Source: PALSA-350 sp963794165 (GTDB taxonomy: Bacteria; Acidobacteriota; Terriglobia; Terriglobales; Acidobacteriaceae). From it: a stretch of 64,000 nt of DNA. Location: contig CAWCCT010000009.1 of NCBI GenBank assembly GCA_963794165.1, forward strand, positions 62,001-126,000, given 5' to 3'. Shown one piece after another: positions 9,159 through 17,129 of this stretch. Below the pieces are notes generated by a model. The model saw only the letters and a program-made list of their open reading frames with translations, searched no databases and was not told the DNA's origin. The translations under genes and the position numbers were made by a program. Within the stretch, counting starts at the first letter, position 1; each line of letters starts with the position of its first letter.

Positions 9159-9267
9159 GCCAACTGTTAATTTTGCACGATTCTTAATCAATCATGAGAT
9201 CTTGAGCCGAAGAGATAGATAAGCCAAAGGAGATTCGACAGTCGCGTACCATGATCAAAGTAGGTAA

Positions 9268-9645
9268 ATGGAAAATCCCTTTGAGTCGCATCCACGCATC
9301 TTCATAGTCGACGACGAGATCAGCATCGCTAAGATGCTGTGCGTAATTCTTCAGATGCATCTGTTCGACACCGTGCCCTTTGATGATCCGCAAGTGGCGC
9401 TCGAGGCCGCCCGGGCTGAGCCTCCCGACTATCTCATTTCCGACATCGCGATGCAGGGCATGACGGGCATCGAGCTGGCAATCCTTCTCGAGCGCTCGGT
9501 CCCTGCATGCAAGGTGCTCCTGTTTTCCGGCCAGGTGGATGCGCCGGAGCTAATCAGACAAGCAAAGGAAGCCGGCCATACCTTCAGCTTTTTGCAGAAA
9601 CCGCTTCATCCGACAGAATTGGTGGCGGCATTAAGAAAGTTGTAG
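9268..9645 (+). CDS. Single-domain response regulator (CheY-like receiver)
   Basis: The 125-residue protein is one receiver domain: acidic pocket IVDDE (about 13-17), phosphoacceptor Asp in YLISDIAMQGMTG (about 56-60), Ser at the switch position (LLFSGQ) and the conserved Lys in LQKPLHP (about 110-116). There is no output domain, so it must act through protein contacts or as a phosphotransfer intermediate. The receiver/PAS/H-box protein about 400 bases downstream on the same strand is the obvious candidate partner, although a repeat element lies between them. Confidence 0.92.
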   Translation: MENPFESHPRIFIVDDEISIAKMLCVILQMHLFDTVPFDDPQVALEAARAEPPDYLISDIAMQGMTGIELAILLERSVPACKVLLFSGQVDAPELIRQAKEAGHTFSFLQKPLHPTELVAALRKL

Positions 9646-9675
9646 ACAGCGTGAACTGCCGGTTCGAGTGCCTCT

Positions 9676-9900
9676 GGTTCCCTGACGAAGGCCGGGTGCC
9701 CCACATCCCCGATTTCCTGTGAAACTTAGTGGGTTTCGCGAACCTCATGCGCCTTTCCTTAAAGAAAGGCGCACACGCTGCCATCTCTAGGCCCGCGTAC
9801 AGGAAATTCGGGGCATCTCGCTCGTTTTTCGCGAGATGTGGGATACCACTGAACCTTCCGTCTATCTCTCGATTCCTGCGATGCATTGAGCGGTCAACAT
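9676..9900. repeat. Composite palindromic repeat, subfamily II, with nested insert and eroded right arm
   Basis: The outer end GGTTCCCTGACGAAGGCC and the core GGGTGCCCCACAT match the copy at 39042-39222. The core hairpin is split by about 120 bases (9705-9825) that begin CCCCGATTTCCTGT and end with its near reverse complement ACAGGAAATTCGGGG. The hairpin then resumes with ATCTCGCTCGTTTTTCGCGAGATGTGGGATACCA (9814-9849 in parts). The following loop (GATGCATTGAGCGGTCAACA) again matches the 39 kb copy, but the right arm is missing. Confidence 0.85.
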
Positions 9901-10062
9901 GGGTGGTCCAGCGGCAGGCCGCCGCTATCCGCTTATCGGTCAGTTCAACAACCGCGATTTGCTCCCGTTCATTGATTCGTAGCCAACATCCACGGGGAAA
10001 GGCGTATTCTTTTCCGGCGGGTCCCATACAGCTGCTTCTCCCGCTTGGACATCAAACTGCCG

Positions 10063-11466
10063 ATGGCGGAATTAAGGTTATTGTTCGTGGACGACGACGC
10101 CGCACTGCGAACGGCGCTGGGCGCTGTGCTAACCCACCATGGGTTTTCACTCACAACGGTAAGCAGTGTGCCCGAGGCGCTGGAGCTGATCAGTACACAG
10201 AAGTTTGACGTTTTACTGTCAGATTTGAACATCGGCGAGCCCGGTGACGGCTTTACTGTGGTCAGCGCCATGCGCCGCGTACAACCGGACGCGTGCACAT
10301 TCATCCTGACCGGCTATCCTGATCTTGAAACGGCGATACAGGCCATTCGCAGCCAGGTTGACGATTACTTCTCCAAACCCCTGCACGTCGACCGGCTGGT
10401 TGGGGCGATATCGGCCGTGCGAAGCGGTCAAAGGGCTCCCGGTAAATCACTCCCCACGCGCAAGGTGGCGCAAATTCTGCGCGAGCTTTCCCCCGTCATT
10501 TGCAATCGGTGGTTGCACAAAGTCCTGGCGGATCCCGAGCTGGCGGCACTTCCACTGAGCGAGGCGGAAAGAAGCGATCACATCCCAGACATGATGGACG
10601 AACTGATCAGACGGCTGGAGGGCCCACAGGAGGAGCTTAGCGACGAGGCAACAGAGGCCGCTCGAAAACACGGCAAGTTGCGCTATCAGCAGGGTTACAC
10701 AATTCCCCAGATCCTTTTTGAGGCCCGTGTGCTGCAGCACGTGCTCACGTCCACCATTCACGAGAACCTGTTTGGCATCGATCTCAGCACTCTGGTTGGC
10801 GACATTCTGGAAATTGGGGAAACCCTCCAGGCGGACGCAGAAATATCGATTCGTGTTTACCAGTCGCAAATTCCACGCTCCCTGCAAACATCCTTTTCAC
10901 TGTTGTACCGATCGCCCTACCTTGGCGTCGCAATTGCCGACGAGAACCGCATCATTGACGGCAATGACGCCTTTCTGCGGATGATCGGCCTCACGCGCAC
11001 GCAGGTGTCCGCAGGAGAAATCGACTGGCGTGAAATTACCCCTGAGAAATTTCGCTCCCTCGACGCCAGCGCAATGGAGCAGCTTCGCGAATTCGGTACT
11101 TGTGTTCCCTATGAGAAGGAATACGTTCTGCCCGATGGCTCTTCCGTGCCGTTTCTCATTGGAGCCGTGCGGCTTAGCGCAGAACCTTTCCAATGGTCGT
11201 GCTATGTCGTGGAGATAAGCGAGCAGCGGAAATTACAAGCTGCGGAAGAGAAAGTGAGGGCTTGGGAAGCTCGCTACGTGCTGATCAATCACCTGGCGCA
11301 CGAGTTGAATAATCCATTGGCTGCCATGACCTTCACACTTCACCTGCTAACTACCCACCCTCACTTAACCGACGACACTCTGAAGCTGGTTTACGATGCC
11401 AGTGGCATGCTTGACCGGATCGCGGCCACCGTGCGCAGAGTGCTGGAGGAAGTCCAGCAGGTTTAG
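10063..11466 (+). CDS. Receiver - RsbRD-type sensor - PAS - HisKA H-box protein lacking an ATPase domain
   Basis: From the ATG at 10063 (an upstream in-frame TTG at 10045 is possible) the protein is 467 residues. The order is: receiver domain (about 5-115; FVDDD, phospho-Asp in LLSDLNIG, Lys in FSKPLHV); a helical region (about 130-270) resembling the RsbRD/globin-coupled N-terminal sensor fold; a PAS domain (about 275-390); and a dimerisation helix with the H-box HLAHELNNPLAA (about 414-425). The protein then ends about 40 residues later, with no N, G1 or G2 boxes, and no continuation was seen in another frame. It may be a phosphotransfer or scaffolding protein that needs a separate kinase. 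Confidence 0.82.
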   Translation: MAELRLLFVDDDAALRTALGAVLTHHGFSLTTVSSVPEALELISTQKFDVLLSDLNIGEPGDGFTVVSAMRRVQPDACTFILTGYPDLETAIQAIRSQVDDYFSKPLHVDRLVGAISAVRSGQRAPGKSLPTRKVAQILRELSPVICNRWLHKVLADPELAALPLSEAERSDHIPDMMDELIRRLEGPQEELSDEATEAARKHGKLRYQQGYTIPQILFEARVLQHVLTSTIHENLFGIDLSTLVGDILEIGETLQADAEISIRVYQSQIPRSLQTSFSLLYRSPYLGVAIADENRIIDGNDAFLRMIGLTRTQVSAGEIDWREITPEKFRSLDASAMEQLREFGTCVPYEKEYVLPDGSSVPFLIGAVRLSAEPFQWSCYVVEISEQRKLQAAEEKVRAWEARYVLINHLAHELNNPLAAMTFTLHLLTTHPHLTDDTLKLVYDASGMLDRIAATVRRVLEEVQQV

Positions 11467-11573
11467 TATGTCGAAAAAGTCCAGGGTAAGTCAGTGTGGG
11501 GTGAGTCGCGCTTCCCTGGAGAATGGTTAAACAAGATGAACGACAAGCGCACCAGTAAGCAAAGGGTGCCCCA

Positions 11574-11599
11574 GGTCTCGATTTTGAGACCTGGGATCC
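11574..11599. repeat. Short hairpin repeat (GGTCTC/GAGACC type)
   Basis: After GGGTG the sequence forms CCCCAGGTCTC, a short T-rich loop and GAGACCTGGG, then ATCC. The same element with one base changed occurs at 34390-34425. It shares the GGGTGCCCCA head with the larger composite palindromes but has a different stem. It lies between the convergent receiver/PAS and ferritin-like genes. Confidence 0.8.
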
Positions 11600-11667
11600 G
11601 TGCAACGGGCACTAGATGGAAGCGCCACTCACCGATAACGATCTAAGTAGTTATAGGTTGCTGAGTG

Positions 11668-12546
11668 CTAGGTAGCGAGATTAGCCGCGGTGGCCGGTCC
11701 ACTGCTGGTGGTGATCGCTCCATTTACACCCGAAGGGAAAAAACCTCCACTGGTGGCGTTCGCCTTATTGCCGAATGCAAGGTAGAGAACCTCTCCTGGC
11801 GTTCTGGTGGCGGCCAGCCCATTGCTGGCGTTAATCGACAGTATCTGGTACTTAGTCCCACTGGGAGGCGGAATGAGATCGGCTCCATCCAACTTAGGTG
11901 TGGTGATACCCAGGACCGCCATCTGTGTGCGAACCGAAGAAACGTGCTCGGCTTCAGCAGCAAGTATGCGGGCCGCGGTGGTGATGATGCTCGGTGTGCT
12001 GAGTAAGCCGGCTGCGCCAGCGTACGCTGAAACGCCTATATCCTCAAAGATTCGCGACAGGCGCAAAAAGCCAGCCTGCGAGTCGAAGCCGAAACCCAGA
12101 GCATCTAGATTCAGGTTGGGTTTGGCAATTGTCCGCGACCCTAAAGCGGAGCGGAGTAACCTGACGTGAGCGCGCTCGTCGCTTCCGATCTCGGCGGCGA
12201 CTTGGGCTGAAAGAACCTGGGCCGCGTTGTTAAAGTCGACTATCTTGCCCCCGGTGGTCGAGCCGCCCTCGGCAGGGTTAGAGCCATTCGCTTCTCCGCT
12301 CACTCCAATACCAAAGGTCTCAATGCCCCTGCCGTAGAAGGCATAGGTGTAGAACTCCGACTCAAGATATTCGAGGTTAAGAGCAAATTTAAGGACTTCT
12401 ACCTCGGTGGTCGTTTGGGCCTCGGCAGGAGTAAGTCCAGCCATGGAGAGCGCGCCGACCCCAGCGGTCGCAGCAGCAATCGTCTTCATGAAGCTGCGTC
12501 GATTAGGAGACGCAGAAACCACTTCGTCGATCAGATTTTTCGGCAT
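11668..12546 (-). CDS. Tat-exported ferritin-like domain protein
   Basis: The 292-residue protein opens with a twin-arginine signal (NRRSFMKTIAAATAGVGALS, about 16-35) ending in a PAEAQ cleavage site. The mature part has the Ferritin_2-type four-helix pattern: LKFALNLEYLESEFYTYA (about 53-70) with Glu ligands, and a second ligand block SDERAHVRLLR (about 139-149), plus AAEAEHVSSVRTQM near residue 220. Ligands E and ExxH are present, so a di-iron site is plausible. The C terminus is Gly/Thr/Ala-rich. Relatives are typically secreted and of unknown role. The start follows AGAGGGAAAT. Confidence 0.88.
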   Translation of the reverse strand: MPKNLIDEVVSASPNRRSFMKTIAAATAGVGALSMAGLTPAEAQTTTEVEVLKFALNLEYLESEFYTYAFYGRGIETFGIGVSGEANGSNPAEGGSTTGGKIVDFNNAAQVLSAQVAAEIGSDERAHVRLLRSALGSRTIAKPNLNLDALGFGFDSQAGFLRLSRIFEDIGVSAYAGAAGLLSTPSIITTAARILAAEAEHVSSVRTQMAVLGITTPKLDGADLIPPPSGTKYQILSINASNGLAATRTPGEVLYLAFGNKANATSGGFFPSGVNGAITTSSGPATAANLAT

Positions 12547-13039
12547 GATTTCCCTCTAAGAACTGCGTTGATCTATCGTTGATGGTTGAGTGCCGCGCGT
12601 TCAAGCAAGCCGGGCGTTCAATCGCACGAAGGTGCGGTTATGGGCTCATAGTCGCCGCGATGGTGCCGCGGGTCCTGGATATGGCTACTAAGCACGTGCC
12701 TTGTAAGTCGCCTACACCCCAGGTACTTTCCCTTTAGCTAGTCAGTAACATCTTCTGCGTATATGTCATAGAAACGTGTCCTTCGACACACAGAAGTGCG
12801 GAGGGCCATAGAACCGACCATGAGCGTTGCTAAGTTGTCTGGAAATTTCGTTCTTCGGAGGCCACCCCGCCGAGCTTTCGCGGGATCAAGTCCCCATTAC
12901 ATTACGCAGGACGATCGAGAGTTGGATTCATTGAAGTAAGAGAAATTCAGTAACGCATGGTCGGTCGTGCATGCACCCGCTGAACCAATATGATGCACGA
13001 AACAAAATCAGGCAAGGCGAACTTCTCCGTCGCTTTCCA
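12547..13039. other. Gene-free stretch upstream of the ferritin-like gene
   Basis: Nearly 500 bases without a supported gene. It contains one small perfect hairpin (CGCACGAAGGTGCG, 12623-12636) in what would be the 5' leader of the ferritin-like gene. No riboswitch, tRNA or copy of the palindromic repeats was recognised. Confidence 0.5.
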
Positions 13040-13549
13040 TCAGGTCAAATTTCGAGACAACGACTCTGCTGCCAGCATCGCAGCTACCTTGGCGCGGCGA
13101 ATCCGCTCGCGAAGCTGGGCCGTGACCGATCGATGACAACGAAGACACAGGGTTCGAATGTTATCCAGGTCGCACTCTCCGCCGCCTTCCGTCACCGGCA
13201 GAATGTGATCGGCATCCCACAGACTTTTACGAATCTTTGTCTTCAAACCCCAGTGGAGCATAAGGGCCTGGCGAGCGGAGCCGCGTGCCCGCTTCAGCCT
13301 GCGATGCTCTTGGATCGTGTCAAGACCACAATGAGCGCATACTCCTCGATCGCGTTCGAATATATGTTCGCGCAGGTACCCTGGCTGCGATCGCAGCTTC
13401 CATTCGTGTACGCAATAGTCCGAGCAGAAGGTGAAGCGGCGGGGCGGTACCTCCAGCGAGCACCACCGGCACAGGCCACGCCCGTTTGGGCCGCGGGATA
13501 CACTTTTGCGGTCGACCCAACCTCCGGGCATGACGCGTGACGTGCTCAT
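13040..13549 (-). CDS. HNH endonuclease domain protein
   Basis: The 169-residue protein has a zinc-ribbon-like N-terminal half, CRWCS (about 27) and FCSDYCVHEWK (about 41-51), then the HNH core DADHILPVTEGGGECDLDN (about 113-131) followed by IRTLCLRCHRS. CAHCG (about 71-75) and CLRC form the usual structural zinc pairs. The core residues (DH...N...H) are intact. It is solitary: no methylase, toxin or phage gene is adjacent, so a role in restriction or defence is only a guess. It starts at ATG 13549. Confidence 0.87.
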   Translation of the reverse strand: MSTSRVMPGGWVDRKSVSRGPNGRGLCRWCSLEVPPRRFTFCSDYCVHEWKLRSQPGYLREHIFERDRGVCAHCGLDTIQEHRRLKRARGSARQALMLHWGLKTKIRKSLWDADHILPVTEGGGECDLDNIRTLCLRCHRSVTAQLRERIRRAKVAAMLAAESLSRNLT

Positions 13550-13644
13550 AGACTTGTTCTAAATTCACGAGCGCCTCCTGCAAAGTGCCTCCGAAGGCGA
13601 CCGGCCCATGACCGCGGCGCTCAAGAAGTAGTACAAATCAAAAG

Positions 13645-14598
13645 ATGCACGCTGCGATGGTAGAAGACTTTACGGCTCCGCCCCGCTACCGCGAGACCGC
13701 GGACCCGGTGGCGAAGGAAGGGGAAGTGCTGCTCCGGGTTCGGGCCGCTGCGCTGAGCAATTTAGTTCGTGGCCAGGCAAACGGATCGCACTACAGCAGC
13801 CTCACGACTCTTCCGTTCACGCCGGGGAACGATGGCGTGGGCGTCGCCGCCGATGGTGCACGGTTTTACTTTATCTCTCCCCGCGCACCTTACGGCTCCA
13901 TGGCCGATTACAGCGTGGTCTCTTCTTCCATGACCATTCCCCTGCCTGCAAATCTCGATGACGCGGTGGCTGCGGCACTGGGGAATCCGGGGCTTGCAAC
14001 CTGGGGATCCTTGCTGAGCAGGGCCAAGCTCCAGCCGGGTGAAGTGGTCTTGATCAACGGGGCCACCGGCATCGCCGGGAAACAGGCTGTACAGGTGGCG
14101 AAATATCTGGGTGCCGCGCAGATTATCGCTACCGGCCGCAATGAAGAATCGCTGGCGGAGTTGCCCGCCCTGGGGGCCACTACGACCATCTCTCTGAACC
14201 AGCCGGAAGAAGCTCTGCTGCGGAGTTTTAAATCAGTGCTCCCTGGCGTGCAGGTGGTTCTGGACTACCTGTGGGGCCCGTCCGCGGAGTTGATCTTAAA
14301 AGCCGCGGCCGGCCATGGATCCCTAGAAGGCGAACCCCGCATCCGTTTTGTGCAGATTGGATCGGTCAGCGCTAACGCCATCACGCTGCCTGCTCAACTG
14401 CTGCGCAGTTCTGGCGTTGAGCTAATGGGCAGTGGCCTGGGCAGCCTCTCCTCGCAACAAATCCTGCAGTCGCTAAGAGAGATGTTCGCGGCCGTCTCCA
14501 AGGTGCCCTTCGCGATTGATATAGACCAGGTCCCGCTGGCAAAGGTGGAAGAAGCCTGGATGCTCAAAGACGAGCGCCGGATCGTGTTCATCCCGTAA
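13645..14598 (+). CDS. Zinc-independent quinone oxidoreductase-like MDR protein
   Basis: The 317-residue protein belongs to the medium-chain dehydrogenase/reductase superfamily: a GroES-like N-terminal domain (VLLRVRAAALSNLVRGQANG, here about 29-48), then a Rossmann domain with INGATGIAGKQAVQVAKYLGA (nucleotide loop A-T-G-I-A-G) and IIATGR. The catalytic-zinc Cys/His ligands of alcohol dehydrogenases are absent, pointing to the quinone oxidoreductase branch, which is normally NADPH-dependent. It starts at ATG 13645, stands alone and is convergent with the epimerase gene. The substrate is unknown. Confidence 0.88.
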   Translation: MHAAMVEDFTAPPRYRETADPVAKEGEVLLRVRAAALSNLVRGQANGSHYSSLTTLPFTPGNDGVGVAADGARFYFISPRAPYGSMADYSVVSSSMTIPLPANLDDAVAAALGNPGLATWGSLLSRAKLQPGEVVLINGATGIAGKQAVQVAKYLGAAQIIATGRNEESLAELPALGATTTISLNQPEEALLRSFKSVLPGVQVVLDYLWGPSAELILKAAAGHGSLEGEPRIRFVQIGSVSANAITLPAQLLRSSGVELMGSGLGSLSSQQILQSLREMFAAVSKVPFAIDIDQVPLAKVEEAWMLKDERRIVFIP

Positions 14599-14627
14599 TG
14601 CGAGAGTTTTTTCCCATTCTGGAGCAG

Positions 14628-15611
14628 CTATTCCACGGGATACGGTCCGTCTGAGAATACCTGCGCATGGTAACCCTTCGATCCGATCAACTGCGCAAGA
14701 GGACTACGCATGTCCTCGTCTGCTTTTAGTTGCTCGAGGATGGAGGTGAAGTCATATCGTGGCACCCAGCCAAGTTCGTTCCGAGCGCGTTCATTGGCGT
14801 ATACGCGGTCGATACTGGGAAACATCCTCCATTGCCTGCGGCCATATTCGGCCTCATACTCCGGCACGCGTTGTCGCACTACGAGGGGCGCGTTGAGGCG
14901 CAATTCCGCCAGATCGTTGCGGCGGAATGGCGTCGTTGCGCTTAGGATGTACTTGCGGAAACCGACAGCGGCTGTCTGTTCCGCGGCTAATATATGAGCG
15001 CTGACAACATCTTCAATGTCGACACGACGGTACAGGTATTCATTCGCCTTCGCATTCGCGTCTGAGAATTCGTGCCGCACTTTGCGGTTGTCATCGTCCT
15101 CAGGAAAGAAGCGGGACGTTCGTAGCACAATACATGGAAGGCCCTGGTTGCGATGGAACAACTCACAAAGATCTTCGGCTGCCGCTTTGGTCACGCCATA
15201 GATGTTCCTGGGAACAGGCGTGACCTCTTCCGTGATCCAGGCTGCGGGAGCGTCCCTTGGGGGAACAAGCGCGTTACCAAACACACTGGTTGTGCTGGTG
15301 TAGACAAAAGATTCGACGCCCGCTGCGGCGGCCTCCTCCAGCAGGTTGAGCGTGCCGGTCACGTTGGTATCGACAAAGTCCTGCCGGGTGTGGGTGGCAA
15401 CATGAGGCTTGTGCAGTGTGGCCGCATGGAAGACGGCTTGAACCCCACTCATCGAGCGACGCACCCGATAGCGATCTGTAATGGAACCGACGTGCGTAGT
15501 AAAGCGCGATTCCAGCAGGTCAAGGCCGACCACTTCATATTGCAAATCGCGCAGGGTTCGAACCAGGGCCTCACCCAGGTGCCCGGAACTTCCGGTGACC
15601 AATGCCTTCAT
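14628..15611 (-). CDS. NAD(P)-dependent sugar epimerase/dehydratase (extended SDR)
   Basis: The 327-residue protein starts MKALVTGSSGHLGEAL with the GxxGxxG cofactor motif (about 7-13). It has the acidic residue ending beta-2 (VVGLDLLES), the Ser/Thr block YTSTTSVFG (about 108-116) and the catalytic Y-x3-K in YGVTKAAAEDL (about 138-148). This is an extended short-chain dehydrogenase of the nucleotide-sugar epimerase type. The sugar cannot be deduced and no other nucleotide-sugar gene is adjacent. It is divergent from the sugar-binding lipoprotein gene, with about 110 bases between them. Confidence 0.9.
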   Translation of the reverse strand: MKALVTGSSGHLGEALVRTLRDLQYEVVGLDLLESRFTTHVGSITDRYRVRRSMSGVQAVFHAATLHKPHVATHTRQDFVDTNVTGTLNLLEEAAAAGVESFVYTSTTSVFGNALVPPRDAPAAWITEEVTPVPRNIYGVTKAAAEDLCELFHRNQGLPCIVLRTSRFFPEDDDNRKVRHEFSDANAKANEYLYRRVDIEDVVSAHILAAEQTAAVGFRKYILSATTPFRRNDLAELRLNAPLVVRQRVPEYEAEYGRRQWRMFPSIDRVYANERARNELGWVPRYDFTSILEQLKADEDMRSPLAQLIGSKGYHAQVFSDGPYPVE

Positions 15612-15722
15612 GATGATTGATGATAAATCTGCCCTCTTTTCAGAATTGAACCTTTAGGAGTAGAATTCGGCGCCTCACCGGGATGGCGCGTTCCACGGGC
15701 CTCTCCCGGTCACTGGAGGCGA

Positions 15723-16718
15723 ATGATGAGAATGTCGAAAAAGCAAATTCTCCTGGTGACACTGGCCACGGGCCTTCCCATCCTCTTAGGAGGATGTGAC
15801 CGCCACAGCAAATCTGAGCAGTACTTTCTGATCGCCACCAACGTCGGTTTGCCTTACTGGCAGTCGGCGCATGCCGGCTTTTCCAGAGCCGCCCTGGAGT
15901 ACGGTGTAAGCGAAGACATGCGCGGACCCGATACCTTCACGCCCGCCGTCGAGGTGGACGAATTTCGTGCCGCAGAGGCCAGAAAGCCTGCCGGAATCCT
16001 GGTTTCCGTTTCCGATCCGGCTCTGATGGGGCCGGAGATCAACAAGGCCATCGCCGCCGGAATTCCGGTCATCACCATGGACTCCGATGCTCCCGACAGC
16101 CAGCGGCTCTATTTCATCGGTACCAACAACCTGCAGGCGGGGCGGTTAGGCGGCCAACGCGTGGCCGCAGAATTGAACGGGAAGGGGAATGTGGTTTTCT
16201 TCACCATGCCCGGCCAACCTAATCTTGAAGAGCGGCTGAAGGGGTACAAAGATGCATTTTCAGCTTATCCCGGCATCAAGATTGTCGAGGTTTTTGACAT
16301 GAAAGGAGAGTCCGGCACCGCCATGGATAAGGCGAATGAGTACCTGGCGCGGACGGGCGCGTCCAAAATAGATGCATTCGTATGCCTGGAGGCGTCCGCA
16401 GGCAAGGACGTAGGGGAAGCCTTCAAGCGTAACAAAGTGCAAGGCACCATGCTGATGGCCATGGACGTGGACCGCGCGACGCTTGACTTGGTCAAAGACG
16501 GCACCATCCAGGCCACCATTTCGCAGAAGCCGTATACCATGGCTTTTCTCGGTCTCAAAGCGCTGGACGACCTCCACCACTACCCGCTGAAGCCCCTGAA
16601 TCGCGATTACGAGTTGGATCCGATGTCGCCCATCCCTGCCTTCGTCGATACCGGAGTATCCCTGGTCGATAAAAGCAATGTCGATAAATTTTTGACTCCG
16701 CCGGCCGGAACGCAGTAG
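15723..16718 (+). CDS. Sugar ABC-type substrate-binding lipoprotein (Peripla_BP_4 family)
   Basis: The 331-residue protein has a lipoprotein signal with lipobox LLGGC (Cys about residue 25). The mature part follows the ribose-binding-protein fold: IATNVGLPYWQSAHAGFSRA (about 38-57), GIPVITMDSDAPDS (about 113-126), FIGTNNLQAG and a later VCLEASAG hinge. Upstream, GGAGG lies a few bases before tandem in-frame ATG codons. No permease or ATPase gene is in the neighbourhood, so it either pairs with a distant ABC system or works as a sensor. It is divergent from the epimerase gene. Confidence 0.88.
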   Translation: MMRMSKKQILLVTLATGLPILLGGCDRHSKSEQYFLIATNVGLPYWQSAHAGFSRAALEYGVSEDMRGPDTFTPAVEVDEFRAAEARKPAGILVSVSDPALMGPEINKAIAAGIPVITMDSDAPDSQRLYFIGTNNLQAGRLGGQRVAAELNGKGNVVFFTMPGQPNLEERLKGYKDAFSAYPGIKIVEVFDMKGESGTAMDKANEYLARTGASKIDAFVCLEASAGKDVGEAFKRNKVQGTMLMAMDVDRATLDLVKDGTIQATISQKPYTMAFLGLKALDDLHHYPLKPLNRDYELDPMSPIPAFVDTGVSLVDKSNVDKFLTPPAGTQ

Positions 16719-17129
16719 GCGGACTTTTTGCCTGCATAGCAGTAGCGTTGAGGGGCTGCACCCGTCGTTTTCGTCCCATGGACTCTCGTACGAACATGGG
16801 GCACTCGTCCAGCCCAGGACGCCGTGCTGGGAGTTTGCCCGACTTCGGCTCATACACAAGACTGGCGTCCGGAGTTGTTTTCAATTCTCACCCGGCGGCG
16901 ATCGCGATCCCCAATCCCACCACGCCTGTGGGGCGAAACCGGCCGCGAAACCAAGGCTGACAAACCAGACATTTCTAAAGTTATCTCCCTCAGGTGCCGA
17001 TAGAGCTCCTACCGGCGTGCCCTGAATCGTGGCTTGGATAGGACGGTTCTGCCCGGGTTTAGCTAGGAGCGCTTTCGCCGCGGTCTGCTTCAGCGCGTTC
17101 CACGTTAAAACTTGCCCAAAGGAATAGCG
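16719..17129. other. Intergenic stretch without a supported gene
   Basis: About 400 bases between the sugar-binding lipoprotein and the flippase. Short open frames exist on both strands (for example a 101-codon frame on the minus strand at 16881-17186 that runs into the flippase N terminus). None has a recognisable domain and a good ribosome binding site. No repeat or terminator was recognised. Confidence 0.45.

Noticed and set aside
9584..10027. Minus-strand 147-codon frame
   Set aside because: Covers the palindromic repeat near 9.7 kb and the end of the response regulator gene; no domain.
12547..13039. Riboswitch upstream of the ferritin-like gene
   Set aside because: Only a small hairpin is visible; no conserved aptamer pattern could be recognised.
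13040..13549. Restriction-modification or defence island around the HNH gene
   Set aside because: No methylase, ATPase or other defence gene lies nearby; the HNH protein is solitary.
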